Positions 1-11,312 of a stretch of 49,652 nucleotides of DNA are shown here, piece by piece. The notes under the pieces were generated by a model, which saw only the letters and a list, made by a program, of their open reading frames with translations, ran no database searches and had not been told where the DNA came from. This DNA is from Deltaproteobacteria bacterium (GTDB taxonomy: Bacteria; Desulfobacterota; Binatia; JACPRU01). The stretch is taken from the NCBI GenBank assembly GCA_016189835.1, contig JACPRU010000034.1, positions 1 to 49,652 on the forward strand. The letters run 5' to 3'. The translations under genes were made by a program, and so were the position numbers. How positions within the stretch are numbered: position 1 is the stretch's first letter; the number at the start of each line of letters is the position of its first letter.

Positions 1-1222
<1,222 letters not shown>

Positions 1223-1278
1223 CGCGCGCTGCGAGCCCACTCGGCGGCCCTGCTGCGGGAAGCCAGGAGGAAGCGGAA

Positions 1279-2151
1279 ATGGTCGAGTTCGGACCACTGG
1301 CCGGCACGGAATGGTTGGCGGCGAATCTCGGGGCCGCGGACCTGCGCATCTTCGACGTCACGGTGTTCCTGCATCCGAACCCGGAAGGCCGGGGGTATCG
1401 GGTCGAGAGCGGCCGCGAGCGCTTCCGGGAGGGCCACGTTCCGGGCGCGGTGTTCATCGATCTGATCGAAGATCTGTCGGCGCCCGGCAGCGGCCTGCCG
1501 TTCACGATGCCGCCCGCGGATCTCGCCGCGCAGAAGCTCGCGGCGGCCGGCATCGCGGCCGACAGCCGCGTGGTCGCCTACAGCACGGGCTCGGTGATGT
1601 GGGCGACGCGGCTGTGGTGGATGCTCCGGTCGCTCGGCTTCGACCGCGCCGCGGTGCTCGACGGCGGCTTCGCCAAGTGGCGCAGCGAGGGCCGCCCGGT
1701 GACTCGCGAGCCGTCGACCTATCCGCCCGCGACGTTGCCGATCTCGCCGCGCCCTTCCCTCTGGGCCGGCCTCGACGAGATGCGCAGGGTGGCCGCCGAG
1801 GGCGGGGCCTGCGCGGTCAACGCCTTGTCGCCGGAGGTCTACCGCGGGGAGAAGAACGTCTACGGCCGTCCCGGCCACATTCCGGGAAGCCACAACGTCT
1901 TCTACGACGGCCTCCTCTACCCGCAATCGGCGACCTTCCGGCCGCTCGGCGAGCTGCGAGAACGCTTCGCGAGCAGCGGGGCGCTCGCCAGCCCGCGAGT
2001 CATCACCTATTGCGGCGGCGGCATCTCCGCGACCATGGACGCGCTCGCGCTCACGCTGCTCGGCCACCCGAACGTCGCCGTCTACGACGGGTCGATGTCG
2101 GAGTGGGTGCGCCACCCGGAGCTCCCGCTCAAGCTCGGCAGCGAGCCTTGA
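1279..2151 (+). CDS. Rhodanese-type sulfurtransferase, two-domain
   Basis: A 290-residue tandem rhodanese of the thiosulfate/3-mercaptopyruvate sulfurtransferase family, which moves sulfane sulfur to an acceptor such as cyanide or a thiol. The inactive N-terminal rhodanese domain covers about residues 10-135 and the catalytic domain about 150-285. The active-site loop is CGGGISAT with the nucleophile Cys245; CGGG differs from the CG(S/T)GV loop of classical mercaptopyruvate enzymes and is common in bacterial paralogues of unknown acceptor. The ATG at 1279 is preceded by AGGAGG at 1265-1270 with 8 nt spacing. An earlier ATG at 1219, overlapping the metY stop as ATGA, would add 20 unconserved residues and lacks such a site. 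It probably forms an operon with metY. The physiological acceptor cannot be read from the sequence. Confidence 0.88.
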   Translation: MVEFGPLAGTEWLAANLGAADLRIFDVTVFLHPNPEGRGYRVESGRERFREGHVPGAVFIDLIEDLSAPGSGLPFTMPPADLAAQKLAAAGIAADSRVVAYSTGSVMWATRLWWMLRSLGFDRAAVLDGGFAKWRSEGRPVTREPSTYPPATLPISPRPSLWAGLDEMRRVAAEGGACAVNALSPEVYRGEKNVYGRPGHIPGSHNVFYDGLLYPQSATFRPLGELRERFASSGALASPRVITYCGGGISATMDALALTLLGHPNVAVYDGSMSEWVRHPELPLKLGSEP

Positions 2152-2205
2152 CGTCGATCGCGGGGCGGTTGTCTTTCGGCCGGCGCTGGGCTACCCGAGA
2201 GATGG

Positions 2206-3117
2206 ATGATCCGTGCCGAGCTGAGCGGTCACTACCGCGACGACGGTCAGTATCCGGCCGCGGTTGTGAACATCACGAATCGCTGCAACCTCTCCTGTCA
2301 GCATTGCTTCATCTTCCGCGACGGGAACCCGAACGAGGCGCCGCGCTCGGCGCGTGACGAGCTGAGCGGCGACGCCATCCTCGAGACGCTGGTCGGGCTG
2401 CGCGAACGCCACGGCGTCGGCGCCGTCCTGTGGATGGGAGGCGAGCCCCTGCTGCGGCGGGATCTCATCCGCGAGGGCCTCCGCCTCTTCCCGCGCAACA
2501 CGATCGTCACCAACGGGACCATCCCGCTCGCCGATTTCGGACCCAACGCGCTGTACGTGGTCAGCCTCGATGGCCCCGAAGAGCTGAACGACGCCATCCG
2601 CGGCCGGGGAACGTACCGCAAGGTCGTGCGCAACCTGTCGCGCATCCCGGCGGGCTTCACGACGCCCGTACAGGTGCAGTGCGTGGTCACCAAACGCAAT
2701 CAACACCGTCTCGAAGAGGTGGTCCTGGCGGTGCGGGAGACGCGGGCCGCCTGGATCACCTTCTCCTTCTACGTGCCGCGCGCCCACGACACGAGCCCCG
2801 ATGCTTGGCAAACCAACGACGAACGGGCGGCCGCCGTGCGCGAGGTGATGCGGCTCAAGGCGCGCTATCCCGGCTTCGTGCGAAACTCCGCGCGCATGCT
2901 CGAGCTGATGCTGCCGCCCGACTGCCAGCGCGTCACCGACGCCTGCCCGGCACGAGATCACGTCCTGCCCCTGTATCTCGACGGCGATCACTTCACCACG
3001 CCCTTCTGCTGCTACGGCAACGACGTCGACTGCGACCGCTGCGGTGCCTGGGTCGTGTTCAGCCTCGCCGCGAAGCTCGGCGTCGACGCGAGCGGCGCCG
3101 CGGCCGCCCCTGCCTAG
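2206..3117 (+). CDS. Radical SAM protein with C-terminal cysteine cluster, substrate unknown
   Basis: A 303-residue radical SAM enzyme. The [4Fe-4S] SAM-cleaving motif is CNLSCQHC, with Cys27, Cys31 and Cys34, followed by the GGEPLL loop expected to bind the SAM amino group. The partial TIM barrel runs to about residue 210. The C-terminus is rich in cysteine: DCQ and ACPARD, then FCCYGNDVDCDRCGAW, enough for one auxiliary Fe-S cluster and loosely like the GN...C-x2-C tail of HpnH-type enzymes (resemblance only). Length suits MoaA/PqqE/HpnH-like small enzymes. The start is the ATG encoding MIRAELSGHY; an ATG at 2202 is out of frame. Neighbours are the rhodanese upstream and a GDT1-like transporter on the other strand downstream, neither pointing to a substrate. 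No candidate precursor peptide gene lies alongside. Family assignment is secure, function unknown. Confidence 0.85.
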   Translation: MIRAELSGHYRDDGQYPAAVVNITNRCNLSCQHCFIFRDGNPNEAPRSARDELSGDAILETLVGLRERHGVGAVLWMGGEPLLRRDLIREGLRLFPRNTIVTNGTIPLADFGPNALYVVSLDGPEELNDAIRGRGTYRKVVRNLSRIPAGFTTPVQVQCVVTKRNQHRLEEVVLAVRETRAAWITFSFYVPRAHDTSPDAWQTNDERAAAVREVMRLKARYPGFVRNSARMLELMLPPDCQRVTDACPARDHVLPLYLDGDHFTTPFCCYGNDVDCDRCGAWVVFSLAAKLGVDASGAAAAPA

Positions 3118-3179
3118 CCCCGATGCCGGTTGGACAGCACGACGTTTCCCGCGCGGTCTGCGGCGGGATCGTCGCGGCG

Positions 3180-3455
3180 CTACTCGCGAGCCAGCAGAAC
3201 CCAAACACCGACGGCGATGAAGCCCACACCGGCGACCCAACGAACCACCTTGGGGTGCACGTGCTCGGAGACCAGAGAGCCTGCGAGAACACCGAGCGCC
3301 GAGGTGAGAACCAGCGCCGCCGCCGACGCCGCGAACACCGTGAGCTTCGGATGGGAGGTGTCGGCAGCGTAGAGAAGGGTCGCGAGTTGAGTCTTGTCGC
3401 CGAGTTCGGCAACGAAGATGGTGAAAAAAACGGTCCCAAAGAGCTTGACGTCCAT
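3180..3455 (-). CDS. GDT1/TMEM165 (UPF0016) family cation exporter, single-repeat form
   Basis: A 91-residue membrane protein of the GDT1/UPF0016 family, whose studied members move Mn2+ or Ca2+ against protons. The signature E-x-G-D-K-T is at residues 17-22 (ELGDKT), inside the first hydrophobic helix. Two more helices cover about 36-60 and 66-88. Full-length members have two such repeats (about 190 residues or more); this one has a single repeat, so it would need to dimerise. The short form is known in bacteria. The stop lies close to the radical SAM stop, so the two genes are convergent. No metal-responsive leader is recognisable in the 104 bp between this gene and lepA. Manganese efflux is the likely role by family, not shown by sequence. 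Confidence 0.82.
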   Translation of the reverse strand: MDVKLFGTVFFTIFVAELGDKTQLATLLYAADTSHPKLTVFAASAAALVLTSALGVLAGSLVSEHVHPKVVRWVAGVGFIAVGVWVLLARE

Positions 3456-3559
3456 GCCTCTAGCCTCGTGCGCTTTTCAGGAGAATAGTCAGCAGAAGTG
3501 GCCTGCCGGTTTCGATGACGATCGATCTCCGATGCTCGGCTCGCGCCGGTCGCTCATGC

Positions 3560-5362
<1,803 letters not shown>

Positions 5363-5381
5363 CGGAGAAAAAAGGAGAAAC

Positions 5382-5438
5382 GGGGTCGGGAGTCTTTTTC
5401 GGCAGCCATGTCAGGATCGCGAAACGACTCCCGACCCC
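5382..5438. repeat. REP-like palindromic element, copy 1
   Basis: Two 13-bp arms, GGGGTCGGGAGTC at 5382-5394 and its exact reverse complement at 5426-5438, separated by 31 bp. Homology of the outer flanks continues for several bases as GAGAAA...TTTCTC. The right arm lies inside the last codons of the epimerase gene. On the minus strand the hairpin is followed by a T-rich tract (TTTCTCCTTTTTTCTCC), so it could act as an intrinsic terminator between the polysaccharide genes and lepA. The same core occurs at 42732-42849. The layout is that of REP-type elements mobilised by RAYT transposases; no transposase is in the window. Confidence 0.8.
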
Positions 5439-6355
5439 TTTTTCTCGCGAAACCAGTCGTAGGTGCGCCGCAGGCCTTCGTCGAGATCGACCCGCGGCTC
5501 CCAGCCGAGCTCCCGCCGGGCGAGCGACGGGTCGATCACGCTGCGCCGCTGCTCGCCCGCCTTGGCGGGTCCGTGCACCGGCGTGAGCCGCTGGCCCGAC
5601 AGCGCAACCAGCTTCGCGGCCAGCGTCACGACGTCGGTCTCGCGCCCGGTGCCGAGGTTCATCGGGCCGACGAACGAGCTGCGCAGCGCCGCGAGATTCG
5701 CGCGCACCAGGTCCTCGATGAACACGTAGTCGCGGGTCTGCCGGCCGTCGCCGTTGATGCGCGGCGGCTCGCCGCGCAGCAGCTTCTCGCAGAAGATCGC
5801 CACCACCCCGGCCTCGCCGTGCGGGTCCTGGCGCGGTCCGTAGACGTTCGCGTAGCGGAACGCGAGGTACGGCAGCCCGTGCACCGCGTGGTAGTAGAAG
5901 AGATAGTGCTCGCCCGAGCGCTTGCTCACGCCGTAGGGCGAGACCGGGTCGGTGCGGTCCTGTTCGCGGGCCGGGAAGCGCTCCTGCTCGCCGTAGGCGG
6001 CGCCGCCCGAGGACGCGAAGATCACCCGCTTCACGCCGGTCTTCACCGCGGCCTCGAGCAGGCGGATCGTGCCGACGATGTTGACCTCCGCGTCGAACGC
6101 CGGCGACGTCACCGACAGCCGCACGTCCATCTGCGCCGCGTGGTGGCTGATCAGATCGGGGCGCTCGGCCTCGAGCACCTCGGCGAGCGCGGGTGAGACG
6201 ATGTCCACCTCGTGGAAGCGCGCCGCGGCGGGCAGGTTCTCGCGCTTCCCCGAATACAGGTTGTCGACCACGACCACCTCGTGGCCGGCCTCGACGTAGG
6301 CGCCGGCGATCGTCGAGCCGATGAACCCGGCGCCGCCGGTGATGAGGATCTTCAC
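5411..6355 (-). CDS. NAD-dependent sugar-nucleotide epimerase (UDP-glucose 4-epimerase-like)
   Basis: A 314-residue extended SDR of the sugar-nucleotide epimerase/dehydratase class, cytoplasmic, acting on a UDP-sugar. The Rossmann motif TGGAGFIGS is at residues 6-14, the substrate-side SSGGAAYGE around 115-123, and the catalytic Y-x3-K is YGVSK, followed by SGEHYLFYYH. Size and motifs fit GalE-like 4-epimerases; UDP-glucuronate 4-epimerase is also possible given ugd nearby. Start is GTG at 6355 (MKILITGGAG). The C-terminal ten residues or so (KKGSGVVSRS) are encoded by the right arm of the palindromic repeat, so the native end has probably been replaced or extended. It is the last gene of the minus-strand polysaccharide block, about 40 bp after the UDP-xylose synthase gene. 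Confidence 0.85.
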   Translation of the reverse strand: MKILITGGAGFIGSTIAGAYVEAGHEVVVVDNLYSGKRENLPAAARFHEVDIVSPALAEVLEAERPDLISHHAAQMDVRLSVTSPAFDAEVNIVGTIRLLEAAVKTGVKRVIFASSGGAAYGEQERFPAREQDRTDPVSPYGVSKRSGEHYLFYYHAVHGLPYLAFRYANVYGPRQDPHGEAGVVAIFCEKLLRGEPPRINGDGRQTRDYVFIEDLVRANLAALRSSFVGPMNLGTGRETDVVTLAAKLVALSGQRLTPVHGPAKAGEQRRSVIDPSLARRELGWEPRVDLDEGLRRTYDWFREKKGSGVVSRS

Positions 6356-6395
6356 GCTCCGCGGATCCTACGAGACGCCGGGGCCGGAGTCCACC

Positions 6396-7328
6396 TCACA
6401 ACCGGCCGCGGAAGTACTCGATGGTGACGCGCAGCCCCTCCTCCACGTCCATCTTCGGCTCCCAGCCGAGCAGCTTGCGAGCGAGGCGGATGTCGGGCTG
6501 GCGCACCTTGGGGTCGTCGACGGGCAGCGGACGGTGGACGATCCGGCTCTGGCTGCGGGTCAGCCGGAGGATCGTCCGCGCGAAGTCGAGCACGGTCATT
6601 TCGCCCGGGTTGCCGAGGTTGACCGGCCCGTCGTAGTCGGAGTGGAGCAGCCGCACGATGCCTTCGACGAGATCGGAGACGTAGCAGAAGCTGCGCGTCT
6701 GCTTGCCGTCGCCGTAGACGGTCACGTCCTCGCCGCGCAGCGCCTGCATGATGAAGTTCGGCACCACCCGGCCGTCGTTGGTCCGCATTCTCGGGCCAAA
6801 GGTGTTGAAGATGCGGACGATGCGCGTCGGAATCCCGTGCGCGCGGTGGTAGGCCATGGTGAGCGCCTCGGCGAAGCGCTTGGCCTCGTCGTAGACGCCG
6901 CGCGGCCCGATCGGGTTGACGTTGCCCCAGTACTCCTCGTTCTGCGGGTGAACGAGCGGATCGCCGTAGACTTCCGAGGTCGAGGCGAGAAGGAAGCGCG
7001 CTCCCTTCTCCTTGGCGAGGCCGAGCGCCTTGTGGGTGCCGAGCGAGCCGACCTTCAGCGTCTGGATCGGCAGCTCGAGGTAATCGACCGGGCTCGCCGG
7101 CGAAGCGAAGTGCAGGATCGCGTCGAGCGGTCCCTTCACGTAGATGTACTGCGTCACGTCCTGGTGGATGAAGGAGAAGCGCTGCTCGGGCAGCAGCGCG
7201 GCGATGTTGTCCGGGTTGCCGGTGATGAAGTTGTCGACGCAGATGACCTCGTCGCCGTCGGCGAGAAATCGCTCGCAGAGATGCGAGCCGATGAAGCCCG
7301 CCCCGCCCGTGATCATCACCCGTGACAT
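6396..7328 (-). CDS. UDP-glucuronate decarboxylase (UDP-xylose synthase)
   Basis: 310 residues, matching bacterial UDP-xylose synthases. The enzyme decarboxylates UDP-glucuronate to UDP-xylose using tightly bound [18 protein letters not shown] forms the nucleotide site at residues 7-21. Next come HFASPASP, the [14 protein letters not shown] stretch with the catalytic Ser/Thr and Glu, the catalytic YDEAK (Y-x3-K), and [10 protein letters not shown] with the arginine typical of this family. It lies 130 bp downstream of ugd on the same strand; together they convert UDP-glucose to UDP-glucuronate and then UDP-xylose, indicating a xylose-containing surface polymer. The start is ATG at 7328. dTDP-glucose dehydratase is a more distant alternative but lacks these xylose-synthase signatures. 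Confidence 0.92.
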   Translation of the reverse strand: MSRVMITGGAGFIGSHLCERFLADGDEVICVDNFITGNPDNIAALLPEQRFSFIHQDVTQYIYVKGPLDAILHFASPASPVDYLELPIQTLKVGSLGTHKALGLAKEKGARFLLASTSEVYGDPLVHPQNEEYWGNVNPIGPRGVYDEAKRFAEALTMAYHRAHGIPTRIVRIFNTFGPRMRTNDGRVVPNFIMQALRGEDVTVYGDGKQTRSFCYVSDLVEGIVRLLHSDYDGPVNLGNPGEMTVLDFARTILRLTRSQSRIVHRPLPVDDPKVRQPDIRLARKLLGWEPKMDVEEGLRVTIEYFRGRL

Positions 7329-7382
7329 GGACGCTCCATCCTAGCCGGACCGCTCCCTCGGGCCAATCGCCGCCGCGCGGCC

Positions 7383-7449
7383 GGTGCCGTCCTCGGGACA
7401 GCGCCCCGCGGCGGGGGGGCGCCGCCCCCGCCCCTCGCGGCCGCGGCGG
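7383..7449. repeat. Hairpin-rich intergenic repeat, family 2, copy 1
   Basis: This spacer between ugd and the UDP-xylose synthase gene holds an imperfect hairpin (GGTGCCGTCC at 7383-7392, loop TCG, GGACAGCGCC at 7396-7405). A second GC stem follows (7410-7417 with 7425-7432), then the 16-bp block CTCGCGGCCGCGGCGG at 7434-7449. The first hairpin and the identical 16-bp block recur in the same order at 16722-16778. It may act as a terminator or processing site for the ugd transcript. Confidence 0.6.
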
Positions 7450-7458
7450 CTCCGGCGC

Positions 7459-8775
7459 TCACCCCTCGCCCGCCGCCGTCCGCCCGATCGAGTGATACGC
7501 GAAGCCGAGCGAGGCCATCTCCGCGGGCTTGTAGAGATTGCGGCCGTCGAAGATCACCGGCTGGCGCAGCAGCCGCTTCATGCGCGCGAAGTCCGGGCGG
7601 CGGAACTCGTTCCACTCGGTGAGAATGAGCAGCGCATCGGCGCCGTCGAGCGCGTCGTAGTTGATGCGGTGGTAGCTGACGCGGTCGCCGAAGTACCGCC
7701 GCGCCTCGATCAGCGCCTCGGGATCGTGCACGCGCACCCCGGCGCCGGCCTTGAGCAAGCCCTCGACGACCGTCAGCGACGGCGCTTCGCGCATGTCGTC
7801 GGTGCGCGGCTTGAACGACAGCCCCCAGATCGCGAACGTGCGCCCGGCGAGGCTCGCGCCGTAGCGCGCCCTCACCTTGTGCACGAGCACGTGCTTCTGG
7901 CGGTCGTTCACCGCGTCGACCGCGCGCAGCATCGCCGAGTCGAGGCCGTACTCCTCGGCGGTGTGGATCATCGCCTGCACGTCCTTCGGGAAGCAGGAGC
8001 CGCCGTAGCCGATGCCGGGGAACAGGAAGTGCTGGCCGATGCGCCGGTCCGCGCCCACGCCGCGGCGCACCAGGTTCACGTCGGCGCCGACCCGCTCGCA
8101 GAGGTTCGCGACCTCGTTCATGAACGAGATGCGCGTGGCGAGCAGCGCGTTGGCCGCGTACTTGGTCATCTCGGCGCTGCGGTTGTCCATGACGAAGATC
8201 GGATTCTCGGTGCGCACGAACGGCGAGTAGAGCTCCTTCATCAGCTCGATCGCCCGCTCCGAGTCGCTGCCGATGACCACGCGATCGGGCTTCATGAAGT
8301 CGTCGATCGCCGCCCCCTCCTTCAGGAACTCGGGGTTCGAGACCACGTCGAAGGGCTGTGAGGTGACGACCGCGACCGCCTGGCGCACGCGATCGGCGGT
8401 GCCGACCGGCACGGTCGACTTGTTGACGATGACGCGATAGCCGTCCATCGCGCGGCCGATCTCGGCGGCCACCCCGAGCACCGCCGACAGGTCGGCCGAG
8501 CCGTCGATCCGCTCGGGCGTGCCGACGGCGATGAAGCAGAACAGAGACTGGCGCACCGCCGCGGCGAGGTCGTCGGTGAACGACAGGCGCCCTTCCTGGT
8601 GATTGCGGCGCAGCAGCTCTTCCAGGCCCGGCTCGTAGATCGGCGACTTGCCCTCGCGCAGCAGCGAGAGCTTCCGTTCGTCGACGTCGACGCCGACCAC
8701 GTCGTTACCGCTCTCCGCGAAGCACGTCCCGGCCACCAGGCCGACGTACCCCGTTCCGACCACGCAAACCTTCAT
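7459..8775 (-). CDS. ugd: UDP-glucose 6-dehydrogenase
   Basis: 438 residues, the standard length. It oxidises UDP-glucose to UDP-glucuronate with two NAD+, in the cytoplasm. The N-terminal Rossmann motif is GTGYVGLVAGTCFAESG (residues 7-23). The catalytic thiohemiacetal cysteine lies in GYGGSCFPKD (Cys261). The C-terminal UDP-binding domain holds WGLSFKPRTDDMREAPS. The start is ATG at 8775. Downstream on the same strand is UDP-xylose synthase, its consumer; upstream, 21 bp away, is the initiating sugar-1-phosphate transferase gene. This supports one polysaccharide operon interrupted only by the hairpin-rich spacer after the ugd stop. Regulation by tyrosine phosphorylation, known for some Ugd enzymes, cannot be judged here: no BY-kinase is in the window. 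Confidence 0.96.
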   Translation of the reverse strand: MKVCVVGTGYVGLVAGTCFAESGNDVVGVDVDERKLSLLREGKSPIYEPGLEELLRRNHQEGRLSFTDDLAAAVRQSLFCFIAVGTPERIDGSADLSAVLGVAAEIGRAMDGYRVIVNKSTVPVGTADRVRQAVAVVTSQPFDVVSNPEFLKEGAAIDDFMKPDRVVIGSDSERAIELMKELYSPFVRTENPIFVMDNRSAEMTKYAANALLATRISFMNEVANLCERVGADVNLVRRGVGADRRIGQHFLFPGIGYGGSCFPKDVQAMIHTAEEYGLDSAMLRAVDAVNDRQKHVLVHKVRARYGASLAGRTFAIWGLSFKPRTDDMREAPSLTVVEGLLKAGAGVRVHDPEALIEARRYFGDRVSYHRINYDALDGADALLILTEWNEFRRPDFARMKRLLRQPVIFDGRNLYKPAEMASLGFAYHSIGRTAAGEG

Positions 8776-8796
8776 CGAACACTCCTGACGGCGAGC

Positions 8797-10206
8797 TCAG
8801 TAGGCATTGGGATCGTGGAAGCCGCGAAACAAGGTGAGCCAGAGGATCTTCAGGTCGAGCAGCAGCGACCAGTTCTCGATATAGTAGAGGTCGTAGCGGA
8901 TGCGCTGCTCGACCGAGGTGTTGCCGCGCAGGCCGTGGATCTGCGCCCAGCCGGTCATGCCGGCGCGCACCTTGTGACGCAGCATGTACTTCGGAATGTT
9001 CTGGCGGAACTGCTCGATGAACACCGGCCGCTCGGGCCGCGGCCCGACCAGGCTCATCTCGCCGCGCAGCACGTTGAAGAGCTGCGGCAGCTCGTCCAGG
9101 CTGGTCCGGCGCAGCCACGCGCCGAGCCGGGTCCGGCGCGGGTCGTCCGCCGACGCCCACACCGCCCCGGTCTCTCGCTCCGCGTCGGCCCGCATGGTGC
9201 GAAACTTCCAGACCAGGAACGTGCGCCCGTCGAGGCTCATGCGCTCCTGGCGGTAGAACACGTGCCCGGAGGACGTCAGCCGGATGGCGAGGGCGATCAC
9301 CGCGAAGAGCGGCGACAGCAGCGCGGTCAACAGCGCCGCCGCCACCACGTCCACCGAGCGCTTGACGACGTCGTTCCAGCCGCCGAGCGGCGTGTCGAGC
9401 AGGCTCACCACCGGCAGGCCGTCGAAGTCCTCGATGCCGCCGCGCAGGCTGATGAACTTGTAGATGTCGGGAATGACCTTGATGTCGACCATCGACGGGC
9501 CGATGCGCCGCAGGATCTCCTCGAGGCAGGTGATCGACTCGAGCGGCAGCGCGATCAGCACCTGATCGATGCCGTTCTGCTCGAGCACGGTCTGCACGTC
9601 GGCGTAGGTGCCGATCACGCGGTCGGCGCCGATCGCGCGGCCGACCTCGTCGGCGCGCTCGGCGAGAAATCCCCGCACCGTGAAGCCGAGACCGGGGTGC
9701 TCGGCGATCTTCCCGGCGACGGTCTCGGCGAGCTCGCCACCGCCGACGATCAGCACGTGGCGCAGGTTGAAGCCGCGGGCGCGGAAGACGGCGAACACCT
9801 GGCGGAGCACCAGCCGCTCGGCCACCAGCATCACCACCGCCAGCACCCAGAAGTAGAAGAACACGCCGCGCGAGAACGAATAGTCCTTCTCCCAGAACAG
9901 GAACGCCACCGACATGAAGACCAGCACGGAGAGCGTCGAGGCCTGGGCGACGCGGATCGCCTCGTGAATCGCCTGGGTGCCGCGGGTCAGGTGGTAGAGC
10001 CCGAAGCCGCGCAGCATCGCGCCCCAGATCACCCACACGAACAGCACCATCGGCAGGTAATTCGTCATCGGCGGGATGCCCTTCGGCGCGGGGATCGGCC
10101 CCCACTCGAAGCGCAGGTAGTAGGCGAGCACCCACGCCGCCGACACCACCGCCATGTCGGCGACGAAGAAGAAGCCCTGGAAGAGCTGGTGATGCCGCTT
10201 CAGCAC
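8797..10206 (-). CDS. Undecaprenyl-phosphate sugar-1-phosphate transferase (WcaJ/ExoY type)
   Basis: 469 residues. It initiates repeat-unit synthesis by moving a hexose-1-phosphate (usually glucose or galactose) from a UDP-sugar to undecaprenyl phosphate at the inner membrane. Four hydrophobic helices lie at about 12-31, 47-67, 84-104 and 112-132, a CoA-binding-like Rossmann domain (VLIVGGGELAETVAGK) at about 148-250, and a fifth helix near 285-310. The catalytic PGT domain to the C-terminus has KFRTMR, TSLDELPQLFNVLRG, MSLVGPRPE and the terminal FHDPNAY. The start is GTG at 10206, overlapping the upstream glycosyltransferase stop (GTGCTGA), which indicates translational coupling. A much longer open frame upstream is an artefact overlapping that gene. 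Confidence 0.94.
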   Translation of the reverse strand: MLKRHHQLFQGFFFVADMAVVSAAWVLAYYLRFEWGPIPAPKGIPPMTNYLPMVLFVWVIWGAMLRGFGLYHLTRGTQAIHEAIRVAQASTLSVLVFMSVAFLFWEKDYSFSRGVFFYFWVLAVVMLVAERLVLRQVFAVFRARGFNLRHVLIVGGGELAETVAGKIAEHPGLGFTVRGFLAERADEVGRAIGADRVIGTYADVQTVLEQNGIDQVLIALPLESITCLEEILRRIGPSMVDIKVIPDIYKFISLRGGIEDFDGLPVVSLLDTPLGGWNDVVKRSVDVVAAALLTALLSPLFAVIALAIRLTSSGHVFYRQERMSLDGRTFLVWKFRTMRADAERETGAVWASADDPRRTRLGAWLRRTSLDELPQLFNVLRGEMSLVGPRPERPVFIEQFRQNIPKYMLRHKVRAGMTGWAQIHGLRGNTSVEQRIRYDLYYIENWSLLLDLKILWLTLFRGFHDPNAY

Positions 10207-11312
10207 GGCCGCGCCCCCGGCGTGGCGAAGCTCTTCAGCTCGTCGAGGAAGCGGTTGCGGCGAAACGCCGAGGCGTGGCGGCGCAGCCGAGCCGGGTCGA
10301 AGTCGGCCTGGTGGCGGCGCAGCGTCTCGAGGCCGCCGAGCAGGCCCTCGACGGTCGGCTCGGCGTAGAGCACTCCCGTCGGCTCGCCGCCGGCGCCGAT
10401 CGGCGCCACGGTCTCGCAGAGGCCGCCGGCGCGCAGCCCCACCACCGGGCGCCCCATCGCCTGGCACTCGAGCGGCGCGATGCCGAAATCCTCGACGCCG
10501 GGGAACACCAGGGCGCGGGCGCGGCGGTAGAGATCGGGCAGCGCGTCGGAGCGCTGCCAGCCGAGGAAGCGCACGTTCGGCGGCGCGAGCCGCCGCAGCC
10601 GGCGCTCCTCGGGGCCGCTGCCGACGATCCACAGCGGTTCTCCCGTGCGGCGCACGGCCGCGATCGCCGTGTCGATCCGCTTGTAGGGGACCAGCGACGA
10701 GACGATCAGCAGGTACTCGCCCGGCCCGCTCGGCAAGCCCTCCTCGAAGTAGCGGTCCTCGACCGGCGGATGGATCACCGTGGCCTCGCGCCGATAGTAG
10801 CGGGCGACGCGCCGCTCGACGTGCCGCGAGATCGCGGCGATGCGGTCGACGCGGGCGGTGGCGGCGACGTCCCACAGGCGAAGGCGCGACGCGCAGGCCG
10901 AGACCACCAGCTCGGCCGGCTTCGGCAGGCGGCCGAAGTAGTCGTCGTAGAGGTCCCAGACGTAGCGCATCGGCGAGAAGCAGTAGCAGGCATGCTCGGC
11001 GCCGACCGGCGGGATCGCGCCCTTGGCGACGGCGTGGCTCATGCTGAGCACGAGATCGTAACCGCCGAGGTCGAAGCGTTCGACGGCGGCCGGAAACAGC
11101 GGCAGCAGGTAGCGGTAGTAGCGGTGAACCTCGGGAAGGCGCTGCAGGAACGAGGTGGTGATGCGGTGCCTCTCGATGGTCGGGCTGACCGTGCCCTTGC
11201 GGTGCAGCAGCGTGAAGACGTCGGCGTCGGGAAACAGCTCGCAGGCCGCCTCCAGGCACTTCTCACCACCCCGCATCCCCGTCAGCCAATCGTGAACCAG
11301 GGCGACCTTCAA
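10200..11312 (-). CDS. Glycosyltransferase, GT4 family (mannosyl-type)
   Basis: 370 residues with the GT-B fold of GT4 retaining glycosyltransferases. The N-terminal acceptor domain begins MKVALVHDWLTGMRGGEK, with the GGEK loop typical of this subgroup. The C-terminal donor domain has LLIVSSLVPYKRIDTAI, IVGSGPEERRLR and the E-x7-E-like region in PGVEDFGIAPLECQAMGRPV. It should add a sugar from a nucleotide donor to the lipid-linked intermediate on the cytoplasmic face. The start ATG at 11312 overlaps the stop of the upstream glycosyltransferase as ATGA, and its own stop overlaps the transferase start downstream. Donor and linkage are not predictable. Confidence 0.9.
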   Translation of the reverse strand: MKVALVHDWLTGMRGGEKCLEAACELFPDADVFTLLHRKGTVSPTIERHRITTSFLQRLPEVHRYYRYLLPLFPAAVERFDLGGYDLVLSMSHAVAKGAIPPVGAEHACYCFSPMRYVWDLYDDYFGRLPKPAELVVSACASRLRLWDVAATARVDRIAAISRHVERRVARYYRREATVIHPPVEDRYFEEGLPSGPGEYLLIVSSLVPYKRIDTAIAAVRRTGEPLWIVGSGPEERRLRRLAPPNVRFLGWQRSDALPDLYRRARALVFPGVEDFGIAPLECQAMGRPVVGLRAGGLCETVAPIGAGGEPTGVLYAEPTVEGLLGGLETLRRHQADFDPARLRRHASAFRRNRFLDELKSFATPGARPC

